Positions 1-9,727 of a DNA stretch of 64,000 nt are shown piece by piece (position 1 is the stretch's first letter; each line of letters opens with the position of its first letter). The translations under genes were made by a program, and so were the position numbers. Source of the DNA: Aphrocallistes beatrix (lineage: Eukaryota > Porifera > Hexactinellida > Sceptrulophora > Aphrocallistidae); contig OY725492.1 of NCBI GenBank assembly GCA_963281255.1, positions 434,001 to 498,000 of the forward strand. The letters run 5' to 3'. Below the pieces are notes generated by a model. That model was given only the letters and a program-made list of their open reading frames with translations, did not search any database and had not been told where the DNA came from.

Positions 1-480
1 AGTATCAAGATAGGAGACAATCTTCCTGACAAAGAACTAACAGAGGGAACTCCGGGGAATAAAGTGAGTATCAAATCTCTGTTTACTGGAAGGAAAGGCA
101 TCGTGTTTGGGGTCCCAGGAGCATTCACTCCAACCTGTTCCAACGTACACTTGCACGGGTTTATACAAGATGCTGAAAAGTGGAAAGAGCAGGGATTTGA
201 CCCATTAATATGTGTCTCAGTGAACGATGTATTCGTAATGGCAGCCTGGGGGGAAGAGAAAGGGGCGAGTGGGAAGGTAAGAATGCTATCCGATACAGAT
301 GCAAACTTCACCAAGGCTATAGGGATGGATTTTGATGCTACCGGAATATTGGGAGGCACTCGTTCCAAACGATATTCCCTCGTCGTGGAAGACGGAGTTG
401 TGACAGGTTTGAGTGTAGAGGAAGATCCAGGAAAAGCAACTTGCACTTCTTCGAAAGAAATGCTCGATTCAACTAAATAA
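1..480 (+). CDS. PRDX5: Peroxiredoxin-5 (atypical 2-Cys), 5' partial
   Basis: The reading frame is already open at base 1 and continues to the TAA at 478-480, so the gene starts left of the window; an in-frame GTG at 64 is not the start. The protein reads like PRDX5 from near its mature N-terminus (SIKIGD, then EGTPGNKVSIKSLF). The catalytic motif GVPGAFTPTCS holds the peroxidatic cysteine, LICVSVND the middle cysteine, and the late GKATCTSS the resolving cysteine of this family. PRDX5 reduces H2O2, alkyl hydroperoxides and peroxynitrite using thioredoxin, in mitochondria, peroxisomes and cytosol. Any targeting peptide lies outside the window. Seen: motifs and spacing. Known: function. The family call is firm; only the N-terminus is missing. 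Confidence 0.93.
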   Translation, partial: SIKIGDNLPDKELTEGTPGNKVSIKSLFTGRKGIVFGVPGAFTPTCSNVHLHGFIQDAEKWKEQGFDPLICVSVNDVFVMAAWGEEKGASGKVRMLSDTDANFTKAIGMDFDATGILGGTRSKRYSLVVEDGVVTGLSVEEDPGKATCTSSKEMLDSTK

Positions 481-633
481 TCCTAAAACCCTGAATTAAT
501 GTATTCAGGTGCTTTATCCTTTTTTCGAAAAAGTAGAACATTAGTGAACTAATTTTAGAATTAATTCCCTATATAAATTATGCTTCTATTTTGAGTTATG
601 TAGTTGCAATATCATACATTGAATACTTTAGGT

Positions 634-770
634 CAGCGGTTTTCAAACTTTTTTTGACTGTGGACCCCAATTTTCCTATATTATGTGGACCCCCTGATAT
701 CTTCTGTGGACCCCCTGATATCTTCTGTGGACCACTAAGGGGTCCATGGATCCCAGCTTGGGAACCACTG
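634..770. mobile_element. hAT-type MITE, 137 bp, perfect 8-bp TSD
   Basis: Imperfect terminal inverted repeats (CAGCGGTTTTCAAACT on the left, inverse of AGCTTGGGAACCACTG on the right) are flanked by CTTTAGGT at 626-633 and 771-778. The 8-bp duplication and CAGNGG ends fit the hAT superfamily. It has internal GTGGACCCC repeats and no transposase. Together with the element at 1110-1305 it is the main content of the spacer 481-1388; I see no gene there. Confidence 0.85.
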
Positions 771-1109
771 CTTTAGGTCTTTGGTGTCTGCTTGATTTGG
801 ACACGAACTATTCCCAGACCATTTTTATAAGATCAGTTATCTGTTTCAGGTTTATTCATCTCATTGAATAAACCACAAAACTTCGCTTTTTTTGCATCCT
901 CATCATCATCTGTTCCCTCTCTTTCTTTTCAGGCCAAGAATTTCTCCCATCCTACTCCCTGCTCCTTCTCCCTTTAATAGTGCAACAGTTTGGATCCCTT
1001 CTTGCTGTGAATTCCTTGATTGAAAGGACTGAAAATGCATTTATGAAATCAAAATCTTTTTCTTAAAAACTGTTAAATTTTGAACTCAAATTTCCTTTAG
1101 TAATATTAT

Positions 1110-1305
1110 CATACTTGCCAATTGTCCCGCTTTTTTCACTCTTCTATTGAGATAATTTTCTCGAGTGTCCCGCTTTTACATGAAATTTCCCCATTATGTC
1201 CCGCTTTTTTTTACTCATGTATAATACTTTTCTATTGCGCCCCGCCATGTCCCGCGAAATTCAACGCTGCGTCCGTTTTTATCATGGCTCAGGTTGACAT
1301 GTATG
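1110..1305. mobile_element. 'CATAC' MITE, copy 1
   Basis: The ends are CATACTTGCCAA and the inverse TTGACATGTATG. The interior is rich in TCCCGCTTTT. The same family recurs at 5555-5744, 7333-7523 and about 55731-55905, always about 175-196 bp, with the same ATCATGGCTCA segment near the right end. No clear long target duplication is visible, so the superfamily is not assigned. Confidence 0.7.
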
Positions 1306-1388
1306 TATTATTAACCTAACAAATTACACATACTACGTACGTATAAGCAGTTTGTGATTAGAGAATGTTTTACTGTTGAACAGCTCCA

Positions 1389-2318
1389 ATGGCTACTAGG
1401 TCACTCACTCCGGGAGAAAAAGTGAAACCAGGGCAGCGCTGGGAGATCTTGAAGGGCGCAGTTCTGAAACAGCCTAGAGAGGTGGTTTATGGAAATCGAA
1501 CCGCTTCCGTACGCAATTTTGAAGGATTTTCTCTCTTCGAGAAGAGATTTATTCTTAGCCCATTCGTAGAATATTGGGACTCTCCCAATACTGAAATAGA
1601 TTCTCTCCCTGGAAAATGGTATCTATTTGCCCCTACTCAAGAAAAATATTCTCAAATAAAGATAAAAATAAAGATCTTAACTGGTGCTGTCTCTAAGAAA
1701 GACTTAATCGGGTTTGATAACACAGGGAATATATGCGTATGGCCGTCTGAAGAGGTTCTAGCCTATTTGATGCTGAAACTCGGAAGAGAATTGGAAGGAA
1801 AGAACATCTGTGAGCTCGGAGGGGGTATGACTGGCTTCGCAGGAATAACAACAGCTCTAACTAAGTATCCGAATTTCGTTTTATTATCAGACGGCAATCA
1901 AACTTCTGTCAATAATTGTCGAATTAATGTTAGAGGGAATTCTGAGGAATTTGGAGGATCAAACGTTTCATGTCATGAAATCAGATGGGGAGAGTCTGAC
2001 ACTTATGCTGAGTATAAAGAGAAATTTGATTTAGTTATCGCTGCGGATTGTCTGTTTTTCGATCATTTACATTTGGAACTGATTCAAACTATTTGTAATT
2101 TATTGAGGAAAGAAGGTAAAGGGATCCTTTTAGCACCGAGGAGAGGAACATCCCTCGAAAAGTTCAGTGAGAAAGCTGCTAAATATTTCAAGATTATTAT
2201 AGTAGAAAGATATGACGATCTGATTTGGGATAATCACATCCTGATGCAAGAACATTACTCCGATTCTTACATAAAGGATCTTCACTATCCTATCCTTGTC
2301 AAGTTATTCAAATATTGA
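1389..2318 (+). CDS. CAMKMT: Calmodulin-lysine N-methyltransferase
   Basis: A 309-residue single-exon protein. It belongs to the seven-beta-strand methyltransferase group that trimethylates a lysine of calmodulin. CAMKMT signatures are GFDNTGNICVWPSEEVLAY (about residues 108-126), SAM-binding motif I CELGGGMTGFAG (141-152), the post-motif acid SDGN (167-170), AADCLFFD (218-225), APRRG, and the C-terminal LHYPILVKL. The start ATG at 1389 gives the expected length. No N-terminal targeting peptide is evident. A 'CATAC' MITE ends 84 bp upstream and a hAT MITE starts 61 bp downstream. Calcineurin, itself calmodulin-activated, lies further along this strand, but I infer no functional link. Confidence 0.9.
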   Translation: MATRSLTPGEKVKPGQRWEILKGAVLKQPREVVYGNRTASVRNFEGFSLFEKRFILSPFVEYWDSPNTEIDSLPGKWYLFAPTQEKYSQIKIKIKILTGAVSKKDLIGFDNTGNICVWPSEEVLAYLMLKLGRELEGKNICELGGGMTGFAGITTALTKYPNFVLLSDGNQTSVNNCRINVRGNSEEFGGSNVSCHEIRWGESDTYAEYKEKFDLVIAADCLFFDHLHLELIQTICNLLRKEGKGILLAPRRGTSLEKFSEKAAKYFKIIIVERYDDLIWDNHILMQEHYSDSYIKDLHYPILVKLFKY

Positions 2319-2379
2319 GTTATAACATTGTAATACGTCCGTCCGTTCGGAAAATCTTCCGGAATCTTAAGATCTACAT

Positions 2380-2544
2380 CAGCGCTGTCCAACAGGCGGC
2401 CCGCGGCCTTGCTTTGTGCGGCCCACGTTGCGTCCAAAATGCCTCTATCCATACCCATCCCGAGTGCACGCCCCTGTATTGCGGCCCGCCACTAAATGGT
2501 ATGAAGCAGTTGCGGCCCGAAGTAAATATAGTTGGACAGCCCTG
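2380..2544. mobile_element. hAT-type MITE, 165 bp, perfect 8-bp TSD
   Basis: The ends are CAGCGCTGTCCAACAGG and the inverse TTGGACAGCCCTG. They are flanked by ATCTACAT at 2372-2379 and 2545-2552. The interior is rich in GCGGCCCGC. It is non-coding and distinct from the GTGGACCCC hAT family at 634 and 13237. Confidence 0.85.
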
Positions 2545-2712
2545 ATCTACATGATTGATATGGGATGAATTACTTTACGGTGTAGATGTACATATAATTT
2601 ATGCTCTAAAGTTCTTTGGTGAAATTTCATGAATTTTGTGCGGGGTTTTTATCATTCTATATTTCGATTTGTTTGCACCAATTTAATTCAATTCACATTT
2701 TTATACAATAGT

Positions 2713-2847
2713 TACAAGCGCACTTCGCTTGCTTGCGCTGCGCGGGTGGCGGACACAAAGTGTCCGCCAGAGGCACATCTCTAAATACGTCTGCCTTACT
2801 GATATAATCGAAATTACTCAAAATATCGAGTTTTAATAGTAAGGATA
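2713..2847. repeat. Short copy of the GC-rich 'GCGCTTCGC' repeat family
   Basis: It starts with ACAAGCGCACTTCGCTTGC, has a GCGGACACAAAGTGTCCGC stem-loop, and ends with GAGTTTTAATAGTAAGGATA. Longer relatives lie at about 29370-31305 (split by a Tc1 element), 37895-38125, 41040-42105, 57110-57190 and 59475-59510. Its ends resemble those of the large element at 56970-58436, so they may be one rolling-circle-like family, but this is unproven. The rest of 2319-2983 shows no gene. Confidence 0.6.
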
Positions 2848-2983
2848 ATATAAGCATTCCATGATTTATTAAACGTGTACGTCTTGTATTTTTTGCACAT
2901 TCTTACGAATTTATATTTTTTAATGTATAAATATAAGAAAATATTAATATTAATTTCTTTTAAGGCTTATAATAGTGTCTAGA

Positions 2984-3346
2984 ATGGCCCTGCGTATCCT
3001 AGCAGGCATGAGACAGCCTCGATACAGACGTACTGATGCCCGTTTCTTTACAGAGGTAGTTATGAGCGATTTCGCCAAGGCAAACCTAGCAGAAAGAGTT
3101 CATGCTGGGAAGTCCTACAAAACGTGGAAAAGAATGAGTTTCATTCTTGTCATCCCAGCTGTCACCTTTGGGATTTACAACTCTTATGAGCTGGAGAAAG
3201 AGCACTATACCCATCCGAGAGCTGATTTTGAGGCGTACAAGCATCTCAGAATCCGTTCCAAGCCGTTTCCATGGGGAGACGGTTCCCGAACTCTCTTCCA
3301 TAACGCACACTACAACGCTCTCCCAGACGGCTATGAAGACCTATAG
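2984..3346 (+). CDS. COX6A: Cytochrome c oxidase subunit 6A, mitochondrial
   Basis: A 120-residue nuclear-encoded subunit of respiratory complex IV in the inner mitochondrial membrane. The frame is open from a GTG at 2975, but the first ATG (2984, MALRILAGMRQPRYRR) gives an Arg-rich, acid-free presequence typical of mitochondrial import. One membrane helix follows (MSFILVIPAVTFGIYNSY). The family signature is then HLRIRSKPFPWGDGSRTLF, ending LPDGYEDL. No intron is visible inside. The next gene, ATP synthase subunit g, begins only 208 bp downstream on the same strand. Confidence 0.93.
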   Translation: MALRILAGMRQPRYRRTDARFFTEVVMSDFAKANLAERVHAGKSYKTWKRMSFILVIPAVTFGIYNSYELEKEHYTHPRADFEAYKHLRIRSKPFPWGDGSRTLFHNAHYNALPDGYEDL

Positions 3347-3554
3347 TTAGTCCGAACTTCTAATCCGTACTGTGTTCTAATTATATTGGTAGTTTGTGTG
3401 AAACTCACTTTGTTATGTGTTACGACTATTGTTGAATCATAAGAATCTAATCATAAATTGGATTACGTACTGGGCTTTGTTAAAATGATCTAGAATGGGA
3501 GTATCGTTCTCTCAAAATTTCACTGATTTTACAAATCTATTTATTGTAGCGAAA

Positions 3555-3890
3555 ATGGCAATGCTCGTTCGTATGGGCAAGAAGACAGCTAATCTGTCCG
3601 TATCGCTCGTCCAACGAACGATCTCTTTTTCCCGGCCCAAACTAAACACGTTCTGGGGACATGCACGTAAAGAACTGTTACCCCCCATGCCAGGAGAAAT
3701 GGGAGCAGCGATGGAACAAGCTGGCCGAGTATACCAGAATTTCATAACAATGAAATTCCTCAACTTGACAGTGAAAGAGGGTGGAAGGAATGCACTCGTT
3801 GCTCTGGAAATAATGTGCTGGTTCTTCGTAGGAGAGATTATAGGCAGAGGCTCCATCATCGGCTACAAACTCCCAAGCACTGAGAAATAG
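3555..3890 (+). CDS. ATP5MG: ATP synthase subunit g, mitochondrial
   Basis: A membrane subunit of F1Fo ATP synthase that supports dimerisation and cristae shape. The 111-residue protein has KLNTFWGHARKELLPPMPGE, the conserved LTVKEGGRNALVALE and the helix IMCWFFVGEIIGRGSIIGYK, which carries the GxxxG-like dimer contact. The open frame starts at an ATG at 3495, but 3555 (MAMLVRMGKK) matches family length. TTTATTGTAG just before 3555 also looks like a splice acceptor, so the upstream 20 codons may be 5' UTR or intron. Very close to COX6A on the same strand. Confidence 0.9.
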   Translation: MAMLVRMGKKTANLSVSLVQRTISFSRPKLNTFWGHARKELLPPMPGEMGAAMEQAGRVYQNFITMKFLNLTVKEGGRNALVALEIMCWFFVGEIIGRGSIIGYKLPSTEK

Positions 3891-4114
3891 GATAATCTCT
3901 TTATTATAGTGTAATAGTTACATATGTAATTGCAACTCTGCTATGAGTGAATACATGTACGTACACTTCTATTAATTAATTGAAATCTCGAATACAATTA
4001 TATGCTCCAAGGTTCTATCCATACATGCAATACTACACTGCTACAAGCACTCCTTATTATGCATATAATTAGTTAAAAGGATTACGGAGGAATTCGGTTT
4101 TCCAAATACATATA

Positions 4115-4283
4115 CAGTCGACTCCGCTTAATAGGGTCACATCGGTCAGAGGACATTTTGCCCCGATTAAGCGGAACCCTAATAACCGAAATATTTTGTA
4201 TTAGCTTCTATGTGTGAGAGCTATTCCGATCCTACCAAAAGTGGCCCGATTAAGCAGTTGACCCTATTAAGCGGAGTCGATTG
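4115..4283. mobile_element. pogo/Tigger-like MITE, 169 bp, TA target site
   Basis: Termini are CAGTCGACTCCGCTTAAT and its inverse, flanked by TA. The ends resemble pogo-type Tc1/mariner termini (CAG...CGCTTA). This is the commonest MITE of the left half; relatives lie at 8779, 12141, 13700, 15454, a fragment near 41530-41598 and a degenerate one near 45905. It fills the spacer between ATP5MG and NCAPH2. Confidence 0.8.
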
Positions 4284-4330
4284 TATTTGAATCCCATCTC
4301 TAAACTTCTCTAATAATTTAGGATAGCGCA

Positions 4331-6453
4331 ATGACACAGCTATCCACTCAAACGGCTGAGAACCATCGATTCCAACAGCTCCTAGACCCGATACGAGACC
4401 TGACAGAGAACTGGAACATAGACCTGGCCTCCCAGCTAGAAGAGTACCTTGAAGAGATCGAGCAAGTTGAGATTACATTCGACAATGGGAAATCTCAAAT
4501 CGACTTTGTTCAAGCTGCATTGCTGATACAAGGCTCTACACACGTGTTTAGTAGGAAAGTTGAATACCTCTACACTCTGGTGGTACAAACGTTAGACTTA
4601 TTATCCAGCCAGAAGAAACTTGAACAAGTCACTAACTCTCCACACCCAACCTCACGTGCACACAACCAGACCACATTCGATCTTCTCACACTAGATGATG
4701 TACCAACACGTGATTCAGAGCTGAAAGAGAGCATTCTTGTGAAAGACACAAGGTTGATCCCTGAAACGCCTACTGCCCTGTTAGCTAACACCAGCTGTGT
4801 CCCAGCTACGCCCCTCTACAACACGAGTAGAGAAGTGATCGGCCATCGGCAAGACTTCCACCTTCTAACAGCCATCCCGCACCATTCAGGCACTCTCCTA
4901 TTAGAACCCAGCTTAGCTTCATTCCTGAACACAGAACCTTTCAACACGACTGCTATATCTCCACATGATGCGTGTATGCATGGAGATGATGGAGGTAGTG
5001 GCTATGACTCTCCTGGTTGCCCAGATAGTCCATCGACCCCGCATCGCAGTGCCCCACCTAGTTCAGTTATAAACCTCCCACACACCGCTTCAATCGCTCA
5101 ACTGTTTCAGTCGGGCGATGCGAATAATGAGAAAAATCTCTCAGTTGGATCGCTCGCTAATCCTCTGATGAATCTCCTCAATCCGTATGACACAATGCCA
5201 GGCAGCGAGAAACCGTTCAAAAAGGGGAAAACCTATCGAATCCCCCCGTCACTCCAGGTGACAGCTGTTCCTGCCAAGCGAAAGAGAGAACCACAGACGG
5301 AGACAATTGGACTCATAGAACATCTTACTCACAATCTATGGTCGGGTAAGAATCAGTTTCCTAAGAACTCACTGTTACAGCTGTCCTTCTTACCGCTGGA
5401 GCAGAAGTACTGGGAAGAAGTGAAGAGGCGCGGAGAAGCGCTGAAGAAACTGCAGAGAAACGCAGCACTACAAAGGTCTCGAGCGGACAGTAGCATGCCT
5501 ATCTCCAAATTCTACTCACATCTAGGTCAGCAATTGGATCGTAATGGCTGGATACATACGTGCCAATTTGCCCGTTTTTGGCGGGACGTCCCGCTTTTTT
5601 TATCTTTTTTATGGGCTAATTTTCTTGTCCCGTTTTTAGTGAAATTTTTCCATCATATCCCGCTTTTTAGGAATCCATGTATGATACTTATCGATTACAT
5701 CCCGCCATGTCCTGCTTTTATCATGGCTCAAGTTGGCATGTATGTACATAGGCTATTACTGTTAGCCTTTATTGCAACGAAAAGTTTCTCGAGTGTAGAT
5801 TTTTTGTTACGATCATGTTTGCAAATAGAAATTATGAATATCTTCCTCCAGACGCTCCAGCACAGGAGTTGGACTCAGAGGGAGAGGAGGTGATGGGGTT
5901 CCAAGAGGACGCTGGGGTCGATTCAGATCCTGAACCGGAGCCAGCAGAAGACCTCCCAAACTTTGAAATGGTGCAGAATGAACTCACACACATCACAGAG
6001 GAACCAACCGCTCCTGCACCAAGTATGGCGGGTTACGCGCGTAAAGTTCGGAAGTATCTGGATGACGTCCGTCATAAAGCGCAGAGTCATGCTCAGAACA
6101 CGGCTCTCTCCACGCGTGTTGAGGAGTGGAGACGTTATGTCACGCCAATACTTGAAAAACAGGCTGAAGAAACTGCATTCAACATCAACCAAACTTCTGT
6201 ATCCCTGGTCTCGCGTATTAAATCCCATACAACACAGAACAACATTGAATGGTCCCAATTCACACAAGGTATGCGTCCAAACGAAATTGCATGTCATTTC
6301 CTAACCTCACTCGTTCTAGCTAACAATTACAACATCCAACTGCATACTGAGACAGGCTGTACACAGGATAATGACGTCAGAATTAGTTTGCTGAATGATC
6401 GACTCGCCTTCGAAGAGGTCGCTGATTTCATTGCTCCTTCTTTAGACCAGTAA
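4331..6453 (+). CDS. NCAPH2: Condensin-II complex subunit H2 (kleisin beta), two exons
   Basis: The kleisin bridge of condensin II, which compacts mitotic chromosomes in the nucleus. The N-terminus (about residues 7-100) is the CNDH2_N domain: LLDPIRDLTENWNIDLASQLEEYLEEIEQ and the later FVQAALLIQGSTHVFSRKVEYLY. A Ser/Thr/Pro-rich linker with KRKRE follows. The C-terminal winged-helix part is in the second exon (VEEWRRYVTPIL, FNINQTSVSLV, HFLTSLVLANNYNIQL, to the stop at 6453). The first frame runs past its real end into a MITE at 5555-5744, so an intron lies here. Likely donors are GTCAGC at 5526 or GTAATG at 5541; phase-compatible acceptors follow 5851 or 5860. The exact junction is not settled. 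Confidence 0.88.
5555..5744. mobile_element. 'CATAC' MITE, copy 2, in the NCAPH2 intron
   Basis: CATACGTGCCAA and inverse TTGGCATGTATG ends, with internal TCCCGCTTTT repeats. It makes up most of the single NCAPH2 intron and adds about 60 spurious codons to the upstream open frame. Confidence 0.7.
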
Positions 6454-6933
6454 CCAGATCACTCTAACACTAGGAATTAATTGATATGGACTGTTTTATT
6501 CTGTTATGACAATCGTTTGCATTATATTCCCATCTTAATCCATACTTAGGGATATGTACAAATTCTAATTAACTATAGGAGGAAATTATCTAAATAGTCT
6601 CTTTTGTTCTTTATCTCTTTTTCATTTTTATCAAATTTATACTCTCGTTCAATATTTAATTTTACATAGCAACCTTTGTTTATTAAAAAAAAGGAAAAAT
6701 TTCCAGGAATTTTCAATTTATTCCATTGTTTAGTAAGAATTAATCAAAGCATTAAATCTCCTCAAAAAATCATTCATATTTTTCTGAAATTCTCACTGTC
6801 AAATAATGTGTATAAATTAGTTCTCATTGTGGCGTTTTCTCGGAGACTTTTCCGGCACATTTGTACACATATCCGTACCATCTCAAAGCACCCCCGCCTA
6901 GAACAGAGACTCCTGGAGAGAGCGAGTAGCAGC
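6454..6933 (+). other. Spacer NCAPH2-IDH1, probable IDH1 promoter and 5' UTR
   Basis: T-rich, with no MITE and no recognisable gene. A frame runs in from 6676 into IDH1, but its upstream part is lysine/isoleucine-rich and unlike an IDH N-terminus, so I read it as 5' UTR. The stretch just before 6934 is Arg-rich in frame, so an alternative, mitochondrially targeted start cannot be fully excluded. Confidence 0.4.
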
Positions 6934-9406
6934 ATGGCGAGTCAGAATAAAATCACAGGTGGAGTAGTCGTGGAAGCGAAGGGAGATGAAATGACTCGAG
7001 TTATCTGGGAGCTTATTAAGGACAAGCTTATATTCCCGTACGTAGAGCTTGATGTCAAGAGCTACGATCTCGGTATTGAGTACAGGGACGAGACGGAGGA
7101 TAAGGTAATGCAAATATTCAAGCAAAATAACCATCACTTAAATTCCATTTTAAATTTAAACCATATTACCGTAATAAGTCTTATTGAAATTGGGCGACCG
7201 CGAAGAATCACGAATTCGAAAATACCTGATCGAGTTGTGACATTAAATAAATTCTTACTAATATGATGGAAAATAGCTAATTATTTTATTTGTAAGTGTC
7301 TGGTACTTAAATAACCCAAGTGGCTAAGATAGCATACATGCCAGTCATCCCATTTATTCCATTCTATTATTGAGCTAATTTTCACGAGTATCCCGTTTTT
7401 ACATGAAATTTCTCCATTATGTCCCGGGTTTTTTTAATTCTATGTATAATACTTTTCTATTGCGTCCCGCAATGTCCTGCGAAATTCACCGCCGCGTTAT
7501 AATGGCTCAAGTTGGCATGTATGATACAGTCGAGGTTGTAGTATTTCAAAATAGATACTTGATAGCCAATATTTACAGGTAACAGTTGAGTGTGCGGAAG
7601 CTATCAAGAAGTACAGCGTGGGCATAAAATGTGCTACCATCACGCCTGATGAAAAGCGCGTTGAAGAGTTCAAACTGAAGAAAATGTGGAAGTCTCCGAA
7701 CGGTACCATAAGGAACATCCTAGGAGGCACCGTATTCAGAGAGGCCATCATCTGTAAGAACATTCCACGACTCGTCCCTGGTTGGACAAAGCCCATTGTA
7801 ATCGGTAGGCACGCCCATGCTGACCAGTACAAAGCTACAGATTTTGTCGTACCCGGACCTGGCACCCTCACGATTAGCTACAAACCGAGCGGAGGAGGGG
7901 AAACTCAGGATTTCATCATTCACGAGTTTGAAGGCACGGGAGGAGTGGCTATGGGAATGTACAACACTGATAAGTCTATAACCAACTTCGCACATGCTTG
8001 TTTTAAAGTTGCGTTACAGAAGGAATGGCCTCTCTACCTCTCCACTAAGAACACCATTCTCAAGAAGTATGACGGCAGGTTCAAGGATATTTTCCAGGTG
8101 AGAATTTGGGTGATTAATAAACACTTATATTCTGGTCTGTCATATAAATTTGCCTGTATTTCCAGAAACATCTTAGCTGAATACAAAAAAAGTGGGCATT
8201 AGATTAAAAAACCTGGACATTTCCAAATATAAAATAAACAAACTGGACTGTCCAAGGAGAAAAAAGGTGTTATTATCCGGTCATCATAATTTACAGCCAT
8301 TGTTTATTCTTCAATATTTATAAAAGTATCCATTTATTTAGCTAAGTAGTCAGAATTCTAATTTTATAAATCATTTTACATTTAATTTTGATATCTCAAA
8401 CTGTTTTACCATCACAACATTTCGACAATCCATCAATCCAAGTTTACACAGTCACTGTTATAACAGGACATCTTTGAGAAGGGATACCAACCCCAGTTTG
8501 AGTCGAAAGGAATTTGGTACGAGCACAGACTGATTGACGACATGGTAGCCTACGCTATGAAGTCAGAAGGAGGGTTTATATGGGCGTGTAAGAACTACGA
8601 CGGAGATGTCCAGTCTGACTCGGTCGCTCAGGGCTATGGTTCCCTCGGAATGATGACCAGCGTGCTGGTGTGTCCGGACGGTAAGACTGTGGAAGCAGAA
8701 GCAGCCCACGGGACTGTTACGAGGCATTTCAGGCAACATCAGCAAGGTAAACTGTAGAAATGTGACGTTATTGCATTACAGTCAACTCCGCTTAATCGGG
8801 ACAAGTCTCCAGGAACGAAATGGTTCCCAATACATAGAAGCTAATACTAAATTTCATCCGTTAATTGGGAACTCCGCTTAATCGGGACAAAATATCCGGG
8901 ACCAAAGTGTTGGGAAGTTGGGACTGTATATTTTGATCAGAAAATCAATGTAGAATTTTGATCAGAAATATGGAATTTGTATTAATTAGCATTGAAATTC
9001 GAGATTTCTGATCAAAATTGTGCATATTTTCTGATCAAAATATACAATCTCCTTAATTTGTTCCTACTAACTCCTTGGGGCATCAGCCATAATCCATTAC
9101 TAATTAGATTTTGTCCATGCAGGTAAGGAGACCTCTACTAACCCCATTGCTTCCATATTCGCTTGGTCGCGAGGACTCCAGCATAGAGCTAAACTGGACG
9201 ACAACAAACCCCTGTCCAACTTCTCAGAGACTCTAGAACAAGTTTGCATCGACACAATCGAATCTGGATTCATGACTAAAGACCTGGCGGCATGTATAAA
9301 AGGACTTCCTAACGTGAAGAGAAAGGACTACCTCAACACATTCGAATTCTTGGACAAGATTGCTGATAATCTGAAGCAGAAACTTGCGGCTGGAAGCAAG
9401 TTGTGA
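6934..9406 (+). CDS. IDH1: NADP-dependent isocitrate dehydrogenase, IDH1 type, 4 exons
   Basis: Converts isocitrate to 2-oxoglutarate with NADPH production. Exons 6934-7104, 7579-8097, 8467-8746 and 9123-9406 have GT-AG borders and matching phases and give 417 residues, the normal length. Motifs: [34 protein letters not shown], the substrate loop [19 protein letters not shown]-like [23 protein letters not shown], and the NADP-binding [10 protein letters not shown]. The protein ends GSKL, a canonical SKL peroxisomal signal, favouring the cytosol/peroxisome IDH1 form over mitochondrial IDH2. Odd: after the substrate-binding arginine of IGRHA the usual Y-G-D is H-A-D. Intron 1 holds a 'CATAC' MITE; intron 3 holds a pogo-like MITE and a GATC-centred inverted repeat. 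Confidence 0.95.
7333..7523. mobile_element. 'CATAC' MITE, copy 3, in IDH1 intron 1
   Basis: CATACATGCCAG left end and inverse TTGGCATGTATG right end, 191 bp, same interior as copies 1 and 2. It ends 55 bp before the exon 2 acceptor. Confidence 0.7.
8779..8926. mobile_element. pogo-like MITE in IDH1 intron 3
   Basis: Begins TA-CAGTCAACTCCGCTTAATC and ends GGGACTG-TA. About 148 bp, a diverged member of the CAGTCGACTCCGC family. Confidence 0.7.
8927..9044. repeat. Inverted repeat built on TTTTGATCAGAAA
   Basis: TATTTTGATCAGAAAAT at the left and ATTTTCTGATCAAAATA at the right are perfect inverses. Two further TTTTGATCAGAAA-type boxes in opposite orientation lie between them. It abuts the pogo-like MITE and may be a second short element or part of the same insertion. 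Confidence 0.6.
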
Positions 9407-9727
9407 TCACAGGTACTGTGTGCTAGATGAGTAGGTTGTTTCTATTCTAGGATATCTAGACCTTATAGCGTCTATCTACTAGTCTTTTTAGGTTTTATAC
9501 TTTTATTGATTTAGTTTTGTCGAAATATATACATTTATATCTTCTGTAGATCCATTATTGCACTAAAAAGGGGTGAATAGAAGCTATTAGAAATGTTAAA
9601 ATTAAATTCATTTTCTCTATTTTGTTCTGTATAAACGTTGAGGTTTCCAGTTGGATGCTAAGTATCTTCTAGTAAACGAATGGAATAAACATGTATGAAT
9701 TTAACTAGAACCATAGACACGATTAGA

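Noticed and set aside
591-776. Open frame of 61 codons
   Set aside because: It is the hAT MITE at 634-770; the repeated residues come from GTGGACCCC repeats.
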